Origin: Collybia mongolica
Taxonomy: Eukaryota; Basidiomycota; Agaricomycetes; Agaricales; Clitocybaceae
Length of the DNA stretch: 64,000 bases
Direction: 5' to 3'
NCBI GenBank assembly: GCA_013420905.1
Contig: JAAXNY010000006.1
Span: 1,488,001-1,552,000, forward strand
Below the pieces are notes generated by a model. The model did no database searches and was not told the DNA's origin. It saw nothing but the letters and a program-made list of their open reading frames with translations. Positions within the stretch are counted from its first letter, which is position 1. Each line of letters starts with the position of its first letter. Positions 1-13,430 of this stretch are shown one piece after another. The translations under genes and the position numbers were made by a program.

Positions 1-2126
1 AGAACATGCTAATTGTTTTCCTTTTTGATTTTAGTTATTGGGGCCAAAATTCCTACGGCGCAGCGCATGGAACCGACACCGCCAATTTCCAGAAACGTCT
101 ATCCTTTTACTGCAATGTAAGCTTCATCGTTGATCTTCCTAATTTTACTACTACAGAATTTCAGGACAATGCTATTGATGTTTTCCCAGTAGCATTTTTG
201 AATGTTTTCTTCGGTCCCGGAGGAGCTCCTTCTATCAATCTTGCAAACGTGGGCTCCTTTTTTCGTGATAGAGATCACCAATATACATGACTCATAATCC
301 AGATTTGCAATCCGACGGATAACGGAACATTCCCCGGCACTAACCTGGCTAACTGTGCATCTCTTGCCACTGACATAACCTCCTGTCAAGCTAAAGGAAA
401 AATTGTCACGCTGAGTCTTGGAGGTGCCACTGGTTCTGTTGGGTTCCAATCAGACAGCCAAGCTTCGACTTTCGCGCAAACTATCTGGGACATGTTCCTG
501 GGTGGCTCCTCGTCAACTCGTCCCTTCGGTAATGCCGTACTTGATGGGTCTGTTTGCTCACTTTTATGATTGAGTTCACAGCTGAGACAGTATAGGATTG
601 ACCTTGATATCGAAGGCGGGGGATCAACTAGCTATGCAACCTTCGTCAACAAAATTCGGTCACTTGCCAGTGGTGCCAGTAAGAAGTAAGTCGCATCGCA
701 TCGTTCCTGATTTGGCCTGACCGAGATTCAGATACTATGTAACCGCTGCACCTCAATGTGTCTTCCCGGATGGCGCCCTGGGAGGGGTTTTGAACTCAGC
801 AGTCTTTGATGCAATCTACGGCAAGTTATCTAAAATGACATGATCAACACATACTCATCTTCTGCGCATCTATCATCCTTTAGTCCAGTAAGAGCAGCAC
901 GGGACTTTCGATGACACTGACTTACCCCGACCATCAGGTTCTACAACAATCCATGTGGCCTTCAAGCATTCAATTCTGCCAATGTAAGTTTACTTAATTA
1001 CTGCGATAAGCTTTTCTTACAAGCATTCAGGGTTGGAATTTCGGGATCTGGTATGTAGCTAACATGGTGCGACTCCCATTCCCCATTCATGGTCCTGCCT
1101 CCATCCCAGGGACAACTGGGCACGAGTCACAAGCCCGAACAAGAATGTCAAAGTCTATATCGGCGCACCAGCCTCTAGCACCGCTGCCGGTTCAGGTTTC
1201 GTGAGCATTGACACATTACGGAGCATTTCTACTCAGATGAGGAAGAGTTTCCCTTCGTTCGGGGGGGTTATGTTATGGGATGCTTCGCAAGCTTACGGTG
1301 AGTTTGATTACATCAAACACAGTCGCCTGAGTCATGTTTCCCCCTCTCCAGCTAATAACCGGTACGATTCTGCCATTAAGAACAGCCTGGTTGCTGCAGG
1401 AGGGACAGGTTTCACCTTCCCATCGTGTTCTGCCCCCCCTTTCGTTGCTGGAACGAACTACCCGGGCGGTTCAAAGGTGTCATTCGGAGGGTACGTTGTT
1501 ATCTTCTCTCTCTTGACCTCTAAACTGAAATCCTGCACGAAGATATATTTGGCAGGTACGATCTACCCTGTCCCACTATCATCATTCTGTTAATTACAAA
1601 TATAGGCCAAATGGTTTGCATCAGCCCAACCAGCCAGTAATCCGAATGGTGATTGGAGTGCAAGTGAGTTGCTTGGAAAACTAGGTCAACAATATAATTT
1701 AAGCCTCGTAGTCAGCGCGTGCACAGGAGCTGGAACCCCAACTACCACTGCAAACCCCACTTCCACTCCAGGAGGTAGCTGTGCAGGGATTGCTGCTTGG
1801 TCTAGTAGCGCAGTTTACACTGGTGGCGCTCAGGTCGTATACAGGTGACTTCGAGCACCAAAAATATCCCTGTATGAGGACTCACGATTTCTTGCAGCTC
1901 TCATCTTTGGAATGCCCAATGGTGGACTCAAGGAGATACTCCAGGAGGTACGTAACCAATGAATGATGATGTTACGGCACCGGTAATGACCATACGATTA
2001 GGAACCGTGGGTGTATGGGTTGACAAGGGGGCCTGTGCTGCGGGGAAGCATGCTGCGGAGACATCCCACACTCTCCAGGCCACTAGTACGTCTTCCACCA
2101 TGCGCTCGCGATTCTTCCGGAATTAG
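1..2126 (+). CDS. Class III chitinase (GH18) with C-terminal chitin-binding module, 5' partial
   Basis: Secreted endochitinase that cleaves chitin in cell walls; the start and signal peptide lie left of the window. The first visible exon begins at 35 after an intron and reads [14 protein letters not shown]. Exons read as 35-116, 165-248, 303-547, 596-685, 732-820, 884-887, 938-983, 1031-1050, 1110-1297, 1352-~1491, 1543-1555, 1606-1663, 1712-1844, then two more to the tag at 2124-2126. The GH18 motif DGIDLDIE, with the catalytic Glu, spans the 547/596 junction. [10 protein letters not shown] is the late barrel strand. After a Thr/Pro linker come [11 protein letters not shown] and [15 protein letters not shown], typical of a CBM5/12 chitin-binding module. 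The protein ends SRFFRN. The intron 821-883 is GC-AG (gcaagt donor) and precedes a 4-nt exon that restores the family's YVQFYNNPCG. A tandem paralogue follows. Confidence 0.9.
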
Positions 2127-2561
2127 AAACCAGAACTATGATATCTATATACGCCTGACTTGTCGTGTACCAATGACGAGCTGGCAACTGCTAATGATAT
2201 TTCTGATTGTCTGGCCGGATCAGCTTTGCCGAGGTGGAGCAAACCCTGTATAAGGTCAATGTCGCGTAGCTTTGTCCCATGGCCTTTGCAGCTCTCAAAC
2301 CGCAATGATGAATTGCCGACGCACGCCACCATATGTACGAGGTTCGGCGAATCAAAGTCATGCTCGAAATAGATCACATGTTCAGCAACTATCCCCAACT
2401 GTTCATTCATATCTTCTTCTACCACGGACACCCCTCACCTGGTGATGTCGGATAAGAACAATGCATACGTGTCCAATCCCTGTCGAAGGTTTTGGATTTT
2501 CTCGATGCTCTTATAGAATTCGCCGTGATAGAAACAAGATGAGCCCCCGGCCCCCTTCAGT
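2127..2561. other. Intergenic, between tandem chitinases
   Basis: 435 bp containing the terminator of the first chitinase and the promoter of the second. No gene is supported here; the minus-strand open frame at 2123-2431 has no recognisable content. Confidence 0.5.
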
Positions 2562-4404
<1,843 letters not shown>

Positions 4405-5155
4405 AAAATTAAAGGTAGTTCTTGTATTTTTCATGTACTTCTACTGTGTAACGTCTACCATGAGCAAAACCCTATGTATATTATTTTAGCCTTGAAGGCA
4501 AAAACACTGTTGTCACGTTCTCGATGGGGTAATGGCTCATTTTCTCTGGTTTGGCCAAGAGTCAAGGTATATCGCAGTAGTATCGCATTTGGCGGAACCT
4601 GGAAGCTCTTCGAAGTAATCGTTCCTCTTCGCGGAAATTTGTCCGGGGAATTGTATGCCAAGGCAAGGCAGGTGAGTGTTCAGTGACTGTAGTCCGACTC
4701 CCGATCATTTTCTTGGGGCACTGCTTATGTACGTTAAGGCGCGAGTAAGGCGCACTTGCCCTGAAATTGGGCGCATGTCACATGTCGAGGTTTGCACTCC
4801 CAATTCAAGCACTTGCGTTTATTCTTGGAACTCCGGGTATTCACACGTCGAGTCTCAAGATTATTATCATAAAAGGACCGTCCATAAGTCAACCCCGTCA
4901 CCAAAGGATTATTTTATAGAACACTAACCGATACATAGATTGCCAGCCTACATGGTCGAATCTTAGCCAATTAGTTAAGTATCTATCTTCTGTCGCCCAA
5001 ATTAGCACTGACACTTGCGCGGCGAGTTGATATTCCCGCCAGTGCTTTTGAATGTCAACCCCAACCGGTGACAGTGAGATGGTCTATCATTCTATAAGTA
5101 CATTTCAAATGAACGAACACGAAAAGAGCGCTAGAATATGATCTGAGCTCTGCAT
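4405..5155. other. Intergenic, no gene seen
   Basis: About 750 bp between convergent genes (chitinase + and exonuclease -). Open frames here are short and have no recognisable motif. It probably holds both 3' ends. Confidence 0.5.
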
Positions 5156-6501
5156 CTAGTCTACGGTATTCTTGTCTAAAACCGGATTTAGAGTGCGACG
5201 GCGCTTTCGTCGACGAGATGGGTATTTCGTAGGTTGTACTAAACCTGTTGGTACAGATCCGGAATAATCAGGTGGATGCGTAACGTGCGGCGCATCTGTA
5301 AAGGAGGATGAGAAAGTATCAGAGCGTGATGCTCCCCTACTTGGTAGAGGGGTGAAACGCGGCCGGAGGTTTGGATTACCCGAAGGCTGGTGGAATTCCC
5401 TGTAAGGACTTGCCTGTGAAGAGAGATTTCGATGTTTCGGGGCGCTAATTAAGGAGTTTGTGGACGGGGTGATCCGCACATCAGTAGGAACCACGTCTTG
5501 AGTCCTAGGTAGTTTTGGTATCTTGGGTGGAGGCGGAGGACCTGGGTCATAATCCGGGTTAAACGCTTGCCAGTGCATGCCCGAAGGTTCGCAAAGCCTG
5601 CCTCTCACGGCGTCAAAGGTATAGCATACTGATTTTGGGATTGTTGGCATCAGTTTCGACATCGCGATGAGCTTCTCGTACACGCTGTACCCCGAATGTG
5701 CATCGTTTCCGGCATCTATGAGGAAAGGATTCAGTTGTTTAGGGTGTATCAACTTGATGAGACTGACATTCTTGCTGCTCTGTGCTCAATTCAGCCTCCC
5801 AGTTGCTGCGAGATATTTTGCCCTTTGGTAGAAGGAGACCTTCGTAAACATCCACCAGACGAGCAAGTCCAAGTGGGTTATTATATTTCCCTTTCCACCG
5901 GGCATTATCAACCGAGCGGGCTAACAAGGAAAGATCGACGCAGTTGCGTATTGAGACCCGGCAATCTTTGTAGAGTTTCTGGACATCGCCTAATGCGCAT
6001 CAGATATTTAATCGTGTTGCAGGGAAATCAAAGCGACAACTACTTTGTATTGCGACACCTGCTTTTACGAATTCGGAACTCTCGAGAAATTCTTGAAGTT
6101 TGCTTGGGAATTCTGGAAATGCAAGGTCAATCGACTGATAGTGGGAGGAACGCTAGGAGAGTACCTTCCATGGCGCTGATCTGAATTAGAAGGATGGACT
6201 TGTCATTAGCCAACTGCACCAAGGAGATCGGATGTTCTGTTTCCCCTTTCTTAAAACTTGGTCTCCATTCGAGATCGAAACCTACAGGACCCTGAAGCAA
6301 TTCGACCTGTGCGTTGGCCTGGTCAAGGTTTCTGATATAATGCAGCTTAGCATGGGGGTGGATATTACGCCATGAGTAACGGGTTGTCGGAGGTGGACGA
6401 GGTGGGAGTGTGATTTGGGAAGGAACAAGAACTGACATGGAGAGGGCTGTAAGGGTATGTGGCATGATGGTGTATCGGAGAAGACTTGAGCTTTTGAGCA
6501 T
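5156..6501 (-). CDS. 3'-5' exonuclease domain protein (RNase D/WRN-like, DEDDy)
   Basis: Predicted nuclease that removes nucleotides from 3' ends. The first ATG in frame is at 6501 (MLKSSSLLRYTIMPHT); an upstream reading to 6513 would need TTG. The exonuclease core follows: motif I VGFDLEWRPSF (Asp and Glu); motif II region FVKAGVAIQ joined to GDVQKLYKDCR; motif III YAGNDAHSGYSVYEKL, assembled across an intron (gtcagt donor, catag acceptor) and giving Y-x3-D, hence the DEDDy type. After the domain is a long Pro-rich, low-complexity tail with a basic cluster (SRRRKRRR), possibly a nuclear signal, then DKNTVD and stop at 5156-5158. It resembles WRN-exonuclease-like fungal proteins and lacks the helicase part. 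It diverges from the unknown gene at 6991. Confidence 0.82.
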
Positions 6502-6990
6502 CGAACTTGACAATGATGATTGAAATCTACATTTGGATTTAAATTGAAACTTCCATCAAGTGTTGAAGGCGTGGGAACAGTTACAAATATAGGCCAACAG
6601 TGATTGGCTGCTATTTGGGTGCACGGGGCCGTGTCACGCCTGTCACGGATCCGAGACCAAGCAAAAGCAAAGCCGCCAAGCGCGTTCACAAGTGACCTCA
6701 GCCTCTCTGTGTTTTATTTTTTCACCTCCCTCCATGTCCACTGCCCTCCCTATATTTCTCCCTCTCCCAGCATTTCTATTCTCTTTTATTCCCCTCATCT
6801 TGACAGCTTGCATCACAATCGCTATCTTTAGCTCCGACCATTTTCCTGTGTTTAAAATAGCTCACTGTCCGATGGATAGTCTTGGCAAAAAGGCTTGGAA
6901 CGTTCACAAAAATAGGTCTGGCTCAGGACATAAGAGCAACCTCTGGGCAACCTTTCAATCCTTGGCCCCATCGCATCTTCCCTGTTTACC
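6502..6990. promoter_or_regulatory. Divergent promoter region between exonuclease and Arg/Ser-rich gene
   Basis: About 490 bp between divergent start codons. The half nearest the + gene is pyrimidine-rich (about 6,700-6,830), as is common just upstream of fungal transcription starts. No defined motif was identified. Confidence 0.4.
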
Positions 6991-7844
6991 ATGAACTCCG
7001 GAGCCTCCCCACACCATGCTCTCCCAGCAGAACATTCGTCTGCTTCCCGTTCTTCTCGATACGACTCCGAAGCTGACCTTAAACAGCTCGTCGCGTCCGC
7101 TTTCTCTATCCTAGAGCAGGTAAATTTAACCACACCCGGCGCTACCTTCGTTGTGTCTAATATTTCTTACCCCACAGTCACCACCCCCAACTCTCCGTGA
7201 AATCTTGGGTGCCTATCGAGCCAAAGGCGACGGTGACCGTGACATGCTCCTGGCCATGCTCAACGCCAAATCTGCTGAGGACCAGGTTAGCTCCATTAGT
7301 TTTGCCTGTGTCACCGGTGTCCAACTCTCCACCTTTGTGACAGCGACTTGCGTCCATTGCTTCGCTTCACCGATCCGTTCTGGAAGTGTATCAACCACCT
7401 TCCGTACATAACGCCCAACCGCCGACCGCAGTGCGCATGAACGGAAGCCACCACTACCCCACCCCAAATTTTACTCAGTCTCCCCAACTTCCCGAACAAA
7501 AACCCCGACGCCTGCATAGCCAACATCATCGTCGTGCGCCATCGAGAAGTCGATCACCTCCTCGCAGTCACCATACCAGCCATCCATCATCCGCGAGAGA
7601 TGCTCCGATATCATATTCTGAGCCCTCCCGCAAACGACACCGTTCGTCCTTGTCACCCCCATCACATCGAGGCTATTATGAACCTCATTCTGGTTCCCAG
7701 CATGAACGGTTACCGCCTTCTCCTTATTCATCGTCGGGCAGAAGTGACTCTGCTGAGTACTCTCCTCGCTCTCGAGCATCAATGGCCATTGGGTCCTTGC
7801 TGTCCGCAGGGCCGAGCCAAGAATCGAATGGAGATGACCCATAA
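6991..7844 (+). CDS. Hypothetical protein, Arg/Ser-rich, 245 aa
   Basis: I do not recognise the family. Exons 6991-7119, 7178-7285 and 7344-7844 sum to 738 nt, exactly 245 codons plus stop. The N-terminal third looks folded and helical: YDSEADLKQLVASAFSILEQ, then TLREILGAYRAKGDGDRDM, LLAMLNAKSAEDQ and RLASIASLHRSVLEVYQ. The rest is Ser/Pro/Arg/His-rich with RS-type stretches (RAPSRSRSPPRSHH) and ends in SRASMAIGSLLSAGPSQESNGDDP. The short hydrophobic block MAIGSLLS within an otherwise disordered tail looks like a docking motif. The composition suggests a nuclear regulator, but that is inference only. Confidence 0.7.
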
Positions 7845-8495
7845 AATCAAGCCACGTCTCTCAAATGTGTCCATTATCTTAATCTTTGCTGTCACTTCTG
7901 AACTGTTCTATGTCGATTATCCTATTGGTAGTTCCACTGTAGTTTGTATAACTCTATTCGTACCCGTGTTATTCCAAGTTACCTACTTTATTGCTTTAAT
8001 ACTTAGGCCTTGAAGTTCTCCCTCACACGCCGCACTACATCAAATTTGGGACGGCTGTTGTCGTGTCCTTTGTGTAAAGGAAAAACACGCGTGAACGTAC
8101 TTGGCGTGTATACTTGACGGGTATTCACGGCGGGAATTCGGGGTCGTTATTTTTGCCAACTGCTTGGCCCCAAACCCGTGTTCAAAAATTCCAAGCTAGC
8201 AGGCTTGGCGTCAACCGAGGTTCGGAACAAGTAATTCAATTCCACCCCTCGTCACAGCATTGATCCACACGCTCAACGATGATATAACGACACGGCCTAT
8301 TTTTGTATTCTGGGCGTGATGGAGAAGTGTGGCTCTGTCCTCTTCCGGTCCGGGTATCAATTGAATAGAAGTTAAAAATAGCACAGATCATTCATTGCAC
8401 ACGTGATATACGCGTTCATATTTTATTTGCGTGTGCTTGGCTGGAGTATGTGGCATCGTGATACTTAACTTATTGCTCAATTCACCACCACCACC
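7845..8495. other. Intergenic; promoter of the RING gene
   Basis: 650 bp with no gene seen. It ends in a CCACCACCACCATG context at the downstream start codon. Confidence 0.45.
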
Positions 8496-10083
8496 ATGTC
8501 TAGCGATGAGTTCGATAATGTCCCAGACCAGTTTGATGGAATAGAAGGAATAGACTGGACAGGCCTCCTTTCTGGCCCTGTGAACGTGCATACCAATGTT
8601 GGGGTGCCAATTGCTCGATCGCCAAGTGCATCATCAACCTGGTCTTGCATCTACGATGAAATGGACTCTGCTTTCCTTGCTGAGTTAGATGCTTTGGAGG
8701 AAAATCATTCCGCTGCGGAAGCGGGGTCCCCTCGTGTAGCAGGTGTGCTCCACACTCCCTGTTGAGTCTTTGGGCATTCATCTGTCTCGAAAACAGCACC
8801 CGCACCTAATAGGCCCACTAGGAACCTCCGAGGAAGTACGTCCACCTGTGAGTCACAAAAGCTTGGTTCTTGCCACATAAACTGATCAGCCAGGTCTCAT
8901 CAGCCATAGAAGGGTCTGGTAAATGACTAACATATTGTATCAATTGTATGCCCTCACCTTTGCCTCGAGGTTTATCCCCCCAATCGAACTCAGGAACCAT
9001 GATGAATGCATCCCATCTTTTCTCCAGTGAGCATGTCGGGTTTCCGGAACGCACATTCAATTTCAATTTGAGATACAGATGACTTACGGCGACCAACGTC
9101 ACCATTATCTCCTCGTGCATCGCCTTTTTTCTTGCTTCTTAATCGATTCTTACTCTATCAGTAGGGCAGCCTCTGCAAAAATGTGCGGGCGGGAGCAATG
9201 TTGCTTCTTCCTCTAAACGTGCTCACTCTCATTCTCCTTTATCCAAACCACGCCTTCTCGACAAGAAGCGGAAGTGGAAGATTGAAGAGAATGATGCCAT
9301 GAAAAAAGTGCTTTCCGCGTTCGAAGATGAGTTAACTTGTCCAATGTACGTTTCCCCTCCCCCCCCCCACCAAACTGCGCTACCTCTGTTCTAAAAGTAG
9401 TTTTTAAGATGTTGTGACCTCTTGTGAGTTCAGGACTTACAAGCCACGCAATCATTTGGTTTAATAATGGAAAGTGTCGCTGCGCATCTCGGAAACCCAT
9501 GCGGTCATACTGTTTGTGGAGACTGTGGCTGGCTTTGGTCAAAGAAGAACGTATGTATATCTCGCGATCCAAATCTTAGCATAGAGTTTATTTCCCACTC
9601 ACAGAAGGACGGTGGATGTGCTGTGTGTCGCACGAAGATGTCAAAAAAGATGCCCATGATCCCAAATATAGCGATAGATAATGTTGTGGAAAAACACGTC
9701 CAGGCCTTGGGATCCAGCGGAAATGAAGATTGGCTCCCAAACGGTACCAAATTCACAGAGTGGAATTTCCGGAAGGAGTAAGTACATGCGTTAGGGGTAA
9801 GTTTGAGATTGAGTTGTTCATTTTCATTGGCAGGAAATGGAAGAAAGATATCGCACAACGGGCAAAGGCAAAAGCGGCTCCTCCTTGTCGCAAAGCGGTG
9901 GGAGCTTTTGGCCTTCTCGATCTTGTTGACATTGACCTTGCTCAATGGATCGTGCCTGACGATGAGGACGATGATGATTATGTTAATGAGGATATCGAAG
10001 AACCGGGGCCTGCTACAGAGCGCCAGCCGAGGCAACGGGGACGACGTAGTAGGATGGCATGGCGCCAAGTTGGACAATCATGA
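8496..10083 (+). CDS. RING-type zinc finger protein, probable E3 ubiquitin ligase, 331 aa
   Basis: Predicted E3 ligase. Exons 8496-8742, 8797-8847, 9162-9345, 9409-9423, 9475-9550, 9605-9777 and 9834-10083 sum to 996 nt, a perfect multiple of three. The N-terminal half is acidic and disordered (SSDEFDNVPDQFDGIEG). A basic stretch KPRLLDKKRKWK leads into the RING: ELTCPIC, CDLFVAAHLGNPCGHTVC, GDCGWLWSKKN and GGCAVCRTKM, giving the eight-ligand C3HC4 pattern. The 15-nt exon 9409-9423 encodes the end of CPIC and the next residues; without it the second Cys ligand is lost. After the RING comes PNIAIDNVVEKHVQALG, a common post-RING helix, then a C-terminal region with an acidic DDEDDDDYVNED run and an Arg-rich end. 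The next gene starts 197 bp downstream on the same strand. Confidence 0.9.
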
Positions 10084-10280
10084 TTAATGGTTTGGGATTG
10101 CAGGCATGTAAGATTATGGGTTGATAAATATATCTAAGATTAGGAACAGTTATAATTAACAGTGACGTAATTATTCGATGTTTAACGAATGCTTGTTTAT
10201 CTTGGAAGCCTTACTGACTTGTCTGCCTTTATTAGCCCATAAACCCTACAACGCGAAACAGGAAGTGATATATATCGTGG

Positions 10281-12219
10281 ATGATGCATATCCAGTTTAA
10301 TCCCACATTAGACGAAACAATCCATGTCTCCGTTTCGCGCGAAGACGCCTCCGTTGTCCTATATTTTACTGCGACACTGAGTTCTGACGACCACTACACA
10401 TTGACCCAAGACGGTGCAAAGGTACAACTTTGGTCAGATATCCCTCTTGGTACTGAATGGAGCGAGTCCGACTTCCGAGACGTCAACCCATTCGATGCGG
10501 TGGAAGCAGGCCTAGAGGACTCGGGGGTCGTCTCTCTCTGCCGATCCACGGCTATTGGCCGTGAAGCTCTGGATCTACAGAAGGAGCGTACACTGTCCCT
10601 CAAATTACCTGTCCCTCGGGTCAGAGATAGTCAGTCTTGTCAATACTCTTTCACCTATCGGCTTGTCTCCCCCTCTGGGGAAATAAAATGGCTTGGACGA
10701 TTTGGCGAGAATGGGACTATTGTCATTGATCTACAGAACCACCCAGATGTGATCCTCGGTGAGGAATGGACAGAGAGTAATGTTGGTCATCAATGGAACA
10801 CGGGCGGAAGGCCTGCGGATGGCCTGGAAGTTGCGAGACTCGCTAGGCCGTCCGACTATGTCGTCTGGGCCATGGGTAACGAAGCGTAAGTTCCATGCCC
10901 TTACAATTCTCAAAACCTAATGTCTCTTTGCTGCCCGAACTAGATTCTTTGGCGCAACGAATGCTTTCTTGGTATTCCTCGTTCCTCGCACAGACTTTCC
11001 TTCGACAGCTACCAGTACAAACCATGTTTCTCTGTATGCCATCAGCGCCACTTCGGACCTTACTTTAGCCGTCTCGCCTTCTGGGGCGATAACAGCAAGT
11101 GGTGTTGGGTCTCTGACGCTGTGCGCTTACGACGCACGCCAACTAAGTGTTCAAGCCTTCATCAACGATGTGGTCTCGACTTGTTCCCCGGACAGTCGTG
11201 ATTGTGTCATGCTTGACGAAGATAACGCACATGTTATATTAACACCACCAAAATCTGTTTGTGGACACCCGGCCAAAATTTCTATAGTTCCCCTACATCA
11301 ATCGTATGGATGCCACCGGGTCCGGATTGATCACGATGCTTTGACGGCACACTTTCCAAGCTTCGACAGCTACTTTCTATCTTCTCCACTCAATTCATAT
11401 ATTCATTTCTTCACCACTCAAACTCATAGTGGGGGACACATTACATTCGTAGTAGATCCGTCTGGAGGAGAATTTACGCTGAGCCCTGCGTTCGATTTAG
11501 CCGGAGAAGAGTGTCAACTCTCAATCCTCACCTCGTATGATTCAATCAGATATTCTCTCCAGGAAGAGGCGGACATGCTTCCCACTCCCCCACCGTCACC
11601 ACGTCTGGACCCCATTACACGCCCTTCCACGTCGAGAGAATCGAGCATATCGAGCATCGTACCCCTCTCCGACATAGGAGAGGTGCTCCCCAGAGTCAAA
11701 CCTGAAAGTGCTCAATTGGTCACTCTTCGTCCCATACTTGTCAGCCTTCGCGCTCTCAAGTTCGTCTTTACCGCGATAGCTGTTTGGCTCGTATTATTGC
11801 ACGGACTTGTCTTCCGCTGGCTCAAACTATCAGGTCCAATGTCTTGCGATGGCCATCCTAACAATGACTCTGCGATCTCAGGATCTGACAAGGGAGCCAA
11901 CTCGATGGGTTTGAACAACAAGTATATTGAGGCGGGACTACCGCAAAATGTCGCTGCGCCGAAAGTGGTGGAAGATGGCACAAGGGATATAAATGCCCGT
12001 CCTGTCGGCGTCCCACCAGCGGAGCTGCTTGTGGAAACGAAAGGAGGATTAGTCAAGGTCGTGGCACACTCTGTTGATGCCACTTCGCTGCTGGAACGAT
12101 TTGCAATTGAGGTGAATGGGAAAACGGAAGTTGCCTCGCACACGAAACTTCAAGATGGCGTTTACCTGTTTGAGCTCGATGCTGGTGGTGGTGGGCTCAT
12201 GAAACTGACTTATACTTGA
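10281..12219 (+). CDS. Single-pass membrane protein of unknown family, 626 aa
   Basis: Not a family I can name. Exons 10281-10885 and 10944-12219 sum to 1881 nt (626 codons plus stop). The N-terminal ~420 residues are beta-rich with alternating hydrophobics, and contain two similar motifs: LGTEWSESDF (56-65) and LGEEWTESNV (159-168). A Pro/Ser segment (PTPPPSPRLDP) is followed by one membrane helix near LKFVFTAIAVWLVLLHGLVF, then RWLK. There is no N-terminal signal peptide, so the protein may be tail-side anchored. The C-terminal ~140 residues form another beta-like domain (LLVETKGGLVKVVAHSVD, VYLFELDAGGGGLMKLTYT). An intracellular membrane sensor or scaffold is conceivable but unproven. Confidence 0.72.
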
Positions 12220-12300
12220 GGCGTGACTCGAGGGAGTTTTAAATACGCTTGGATTCTCAATAACTGATTAAAATGGCTATATCTAGCTTGTGAAGCAAGA

Positions 12301-13331
12301 CTACAGATCGTGTTGATATTCGTCGTCAATTTCGTCGTCCCTCCTTCGTAACCTCTCCTTTGAGTCTCCCTGCGATCCAAACGTTGATATTGATTGAGCA
12401 ACTATGTCGTCCAACATATCCTGGGGAAGGTCGTACTCCGATCCCCGGACGGTAATTGCATATGCGGCTAAACGAACGGGTGAGCACTCCTTTAGACAGT
12501 GGGAGGTGTAAACCCACCGTTTTCAATTTTTTCGAGCGACTGCGTTGTTACAGCTTGTTTTTTTGATAGATCGCGGATGTATGGGGTCATTCGTTCAAAA
12601 TCTATCATATATTTGTCGGAAAGGTGTCCGACCGGAAAAGGCATTCTAACACTCACCTGATTTGCAGCGCCGCACAAATGCACAGACTTGATAGGCCTTG
12701 GCTCGTCCGCCGCGACGTGCGATGCCAGAAATCGCAAACCTCATGAGCTCGCCAGTTAGGTCAGAGAGTCCCAGAAGGTAATCGGACGCCACCAAGGGAA
12801 AATACTAGGGCCCGGCGATAAAACGATTCGCATTATACAAACGCGGACGTGCACTCTAGTAAGTACATGCAACGTACTGGAACTCCGTTCGAGTCGCGGA
12901 GCGTTTCCTCCACTTCTTCGAATGTAATAAGAGTTCTATGGTCAAGATAATGGGCGAAGCTTAGGGCTTCGATGTATTCTTGAAGGCCGGGGGAGACTTG
13001 GCGTTGGTGCCGCCAGAAACGGTCGCCGTCGAGTTCGTGTTTCATACTAGCATACACATCCTGGACCTCGCGGAGCTTCTCTCTGCCGCGTGTGGCGGCG
13101 TGCTTGGCTAGGGCTTGATCGTCGGTTGATTCTTCCATAACGATGCGGTGCAAGAGGAATATTGTCTTCTTGGACATGTTTGTGACATCTCGACTCGTCT
13201 GGGAAGCGTCAAATTGATACTTAAAGGGGTGTAAGGAAATCAGGGACCTTGATTAAACGCTCTCTCCTATCGTTATAGTCGTCAAGGTCTTCCCTGAAGT
13301 GGTCGAAGAGTTGTATGATTGGGCTGGCCAT
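12301..13331 (-). CDS. TSNAX: Translin-associated factor X (Trax)
   Basis: Trax pairs with translin in the C3PO RNA/DNA-binding endoribonuclease. The start at 13331 gives MASPIIQLFDHFREDLDDYN. The following exon reads SKKTIFLLHRIVMEESTDDQ, and the family signature is clear in SPGLQEYIEALSFAHYLDH followed by RTLITFEEVEETLRDS. Further exons give FPLVASDYLLGLSDLTGEL, MRFAISGIARRGGRAK, RFTPYIRDLSKKQAV and SLEKIENG, each matching Trax. The last exon reads AAYAITVRGSEYDLPQDM and ends EIDDEYQHDL at the stop 12301-12303. Translin itself is not in the window. The gene diverges from the HIT gene with 99 bp between start codons. Confidence 0.88.
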
Positions 13332-13430
13332 GGATGGTAGATTTTGTGGAGGATGGAGGTCACGTGGATAGGGTAATTAGGCGTTGAGTGGAATTAGTTG
13401 CTGCCTTATATACCATTTCGTTGACGCCCA
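13332..13430. promoter_or_regulatory. 99-bp bidirectional promoter, Trax / HIT protein
   Basis: The two start codons are only 99 bp apart on opposite strands, so both 5' UTRs and core promoters must share this segment or extend into the genes. No recognisable TATA element. Confidence 0.6.

Noticed and set aside
7213..7842. Minus-strand open frames opposite the Arg/Ser-rich gene
   Set aside because: They are complements of a gene whose exons sum in frame; no motif on the minus strand.
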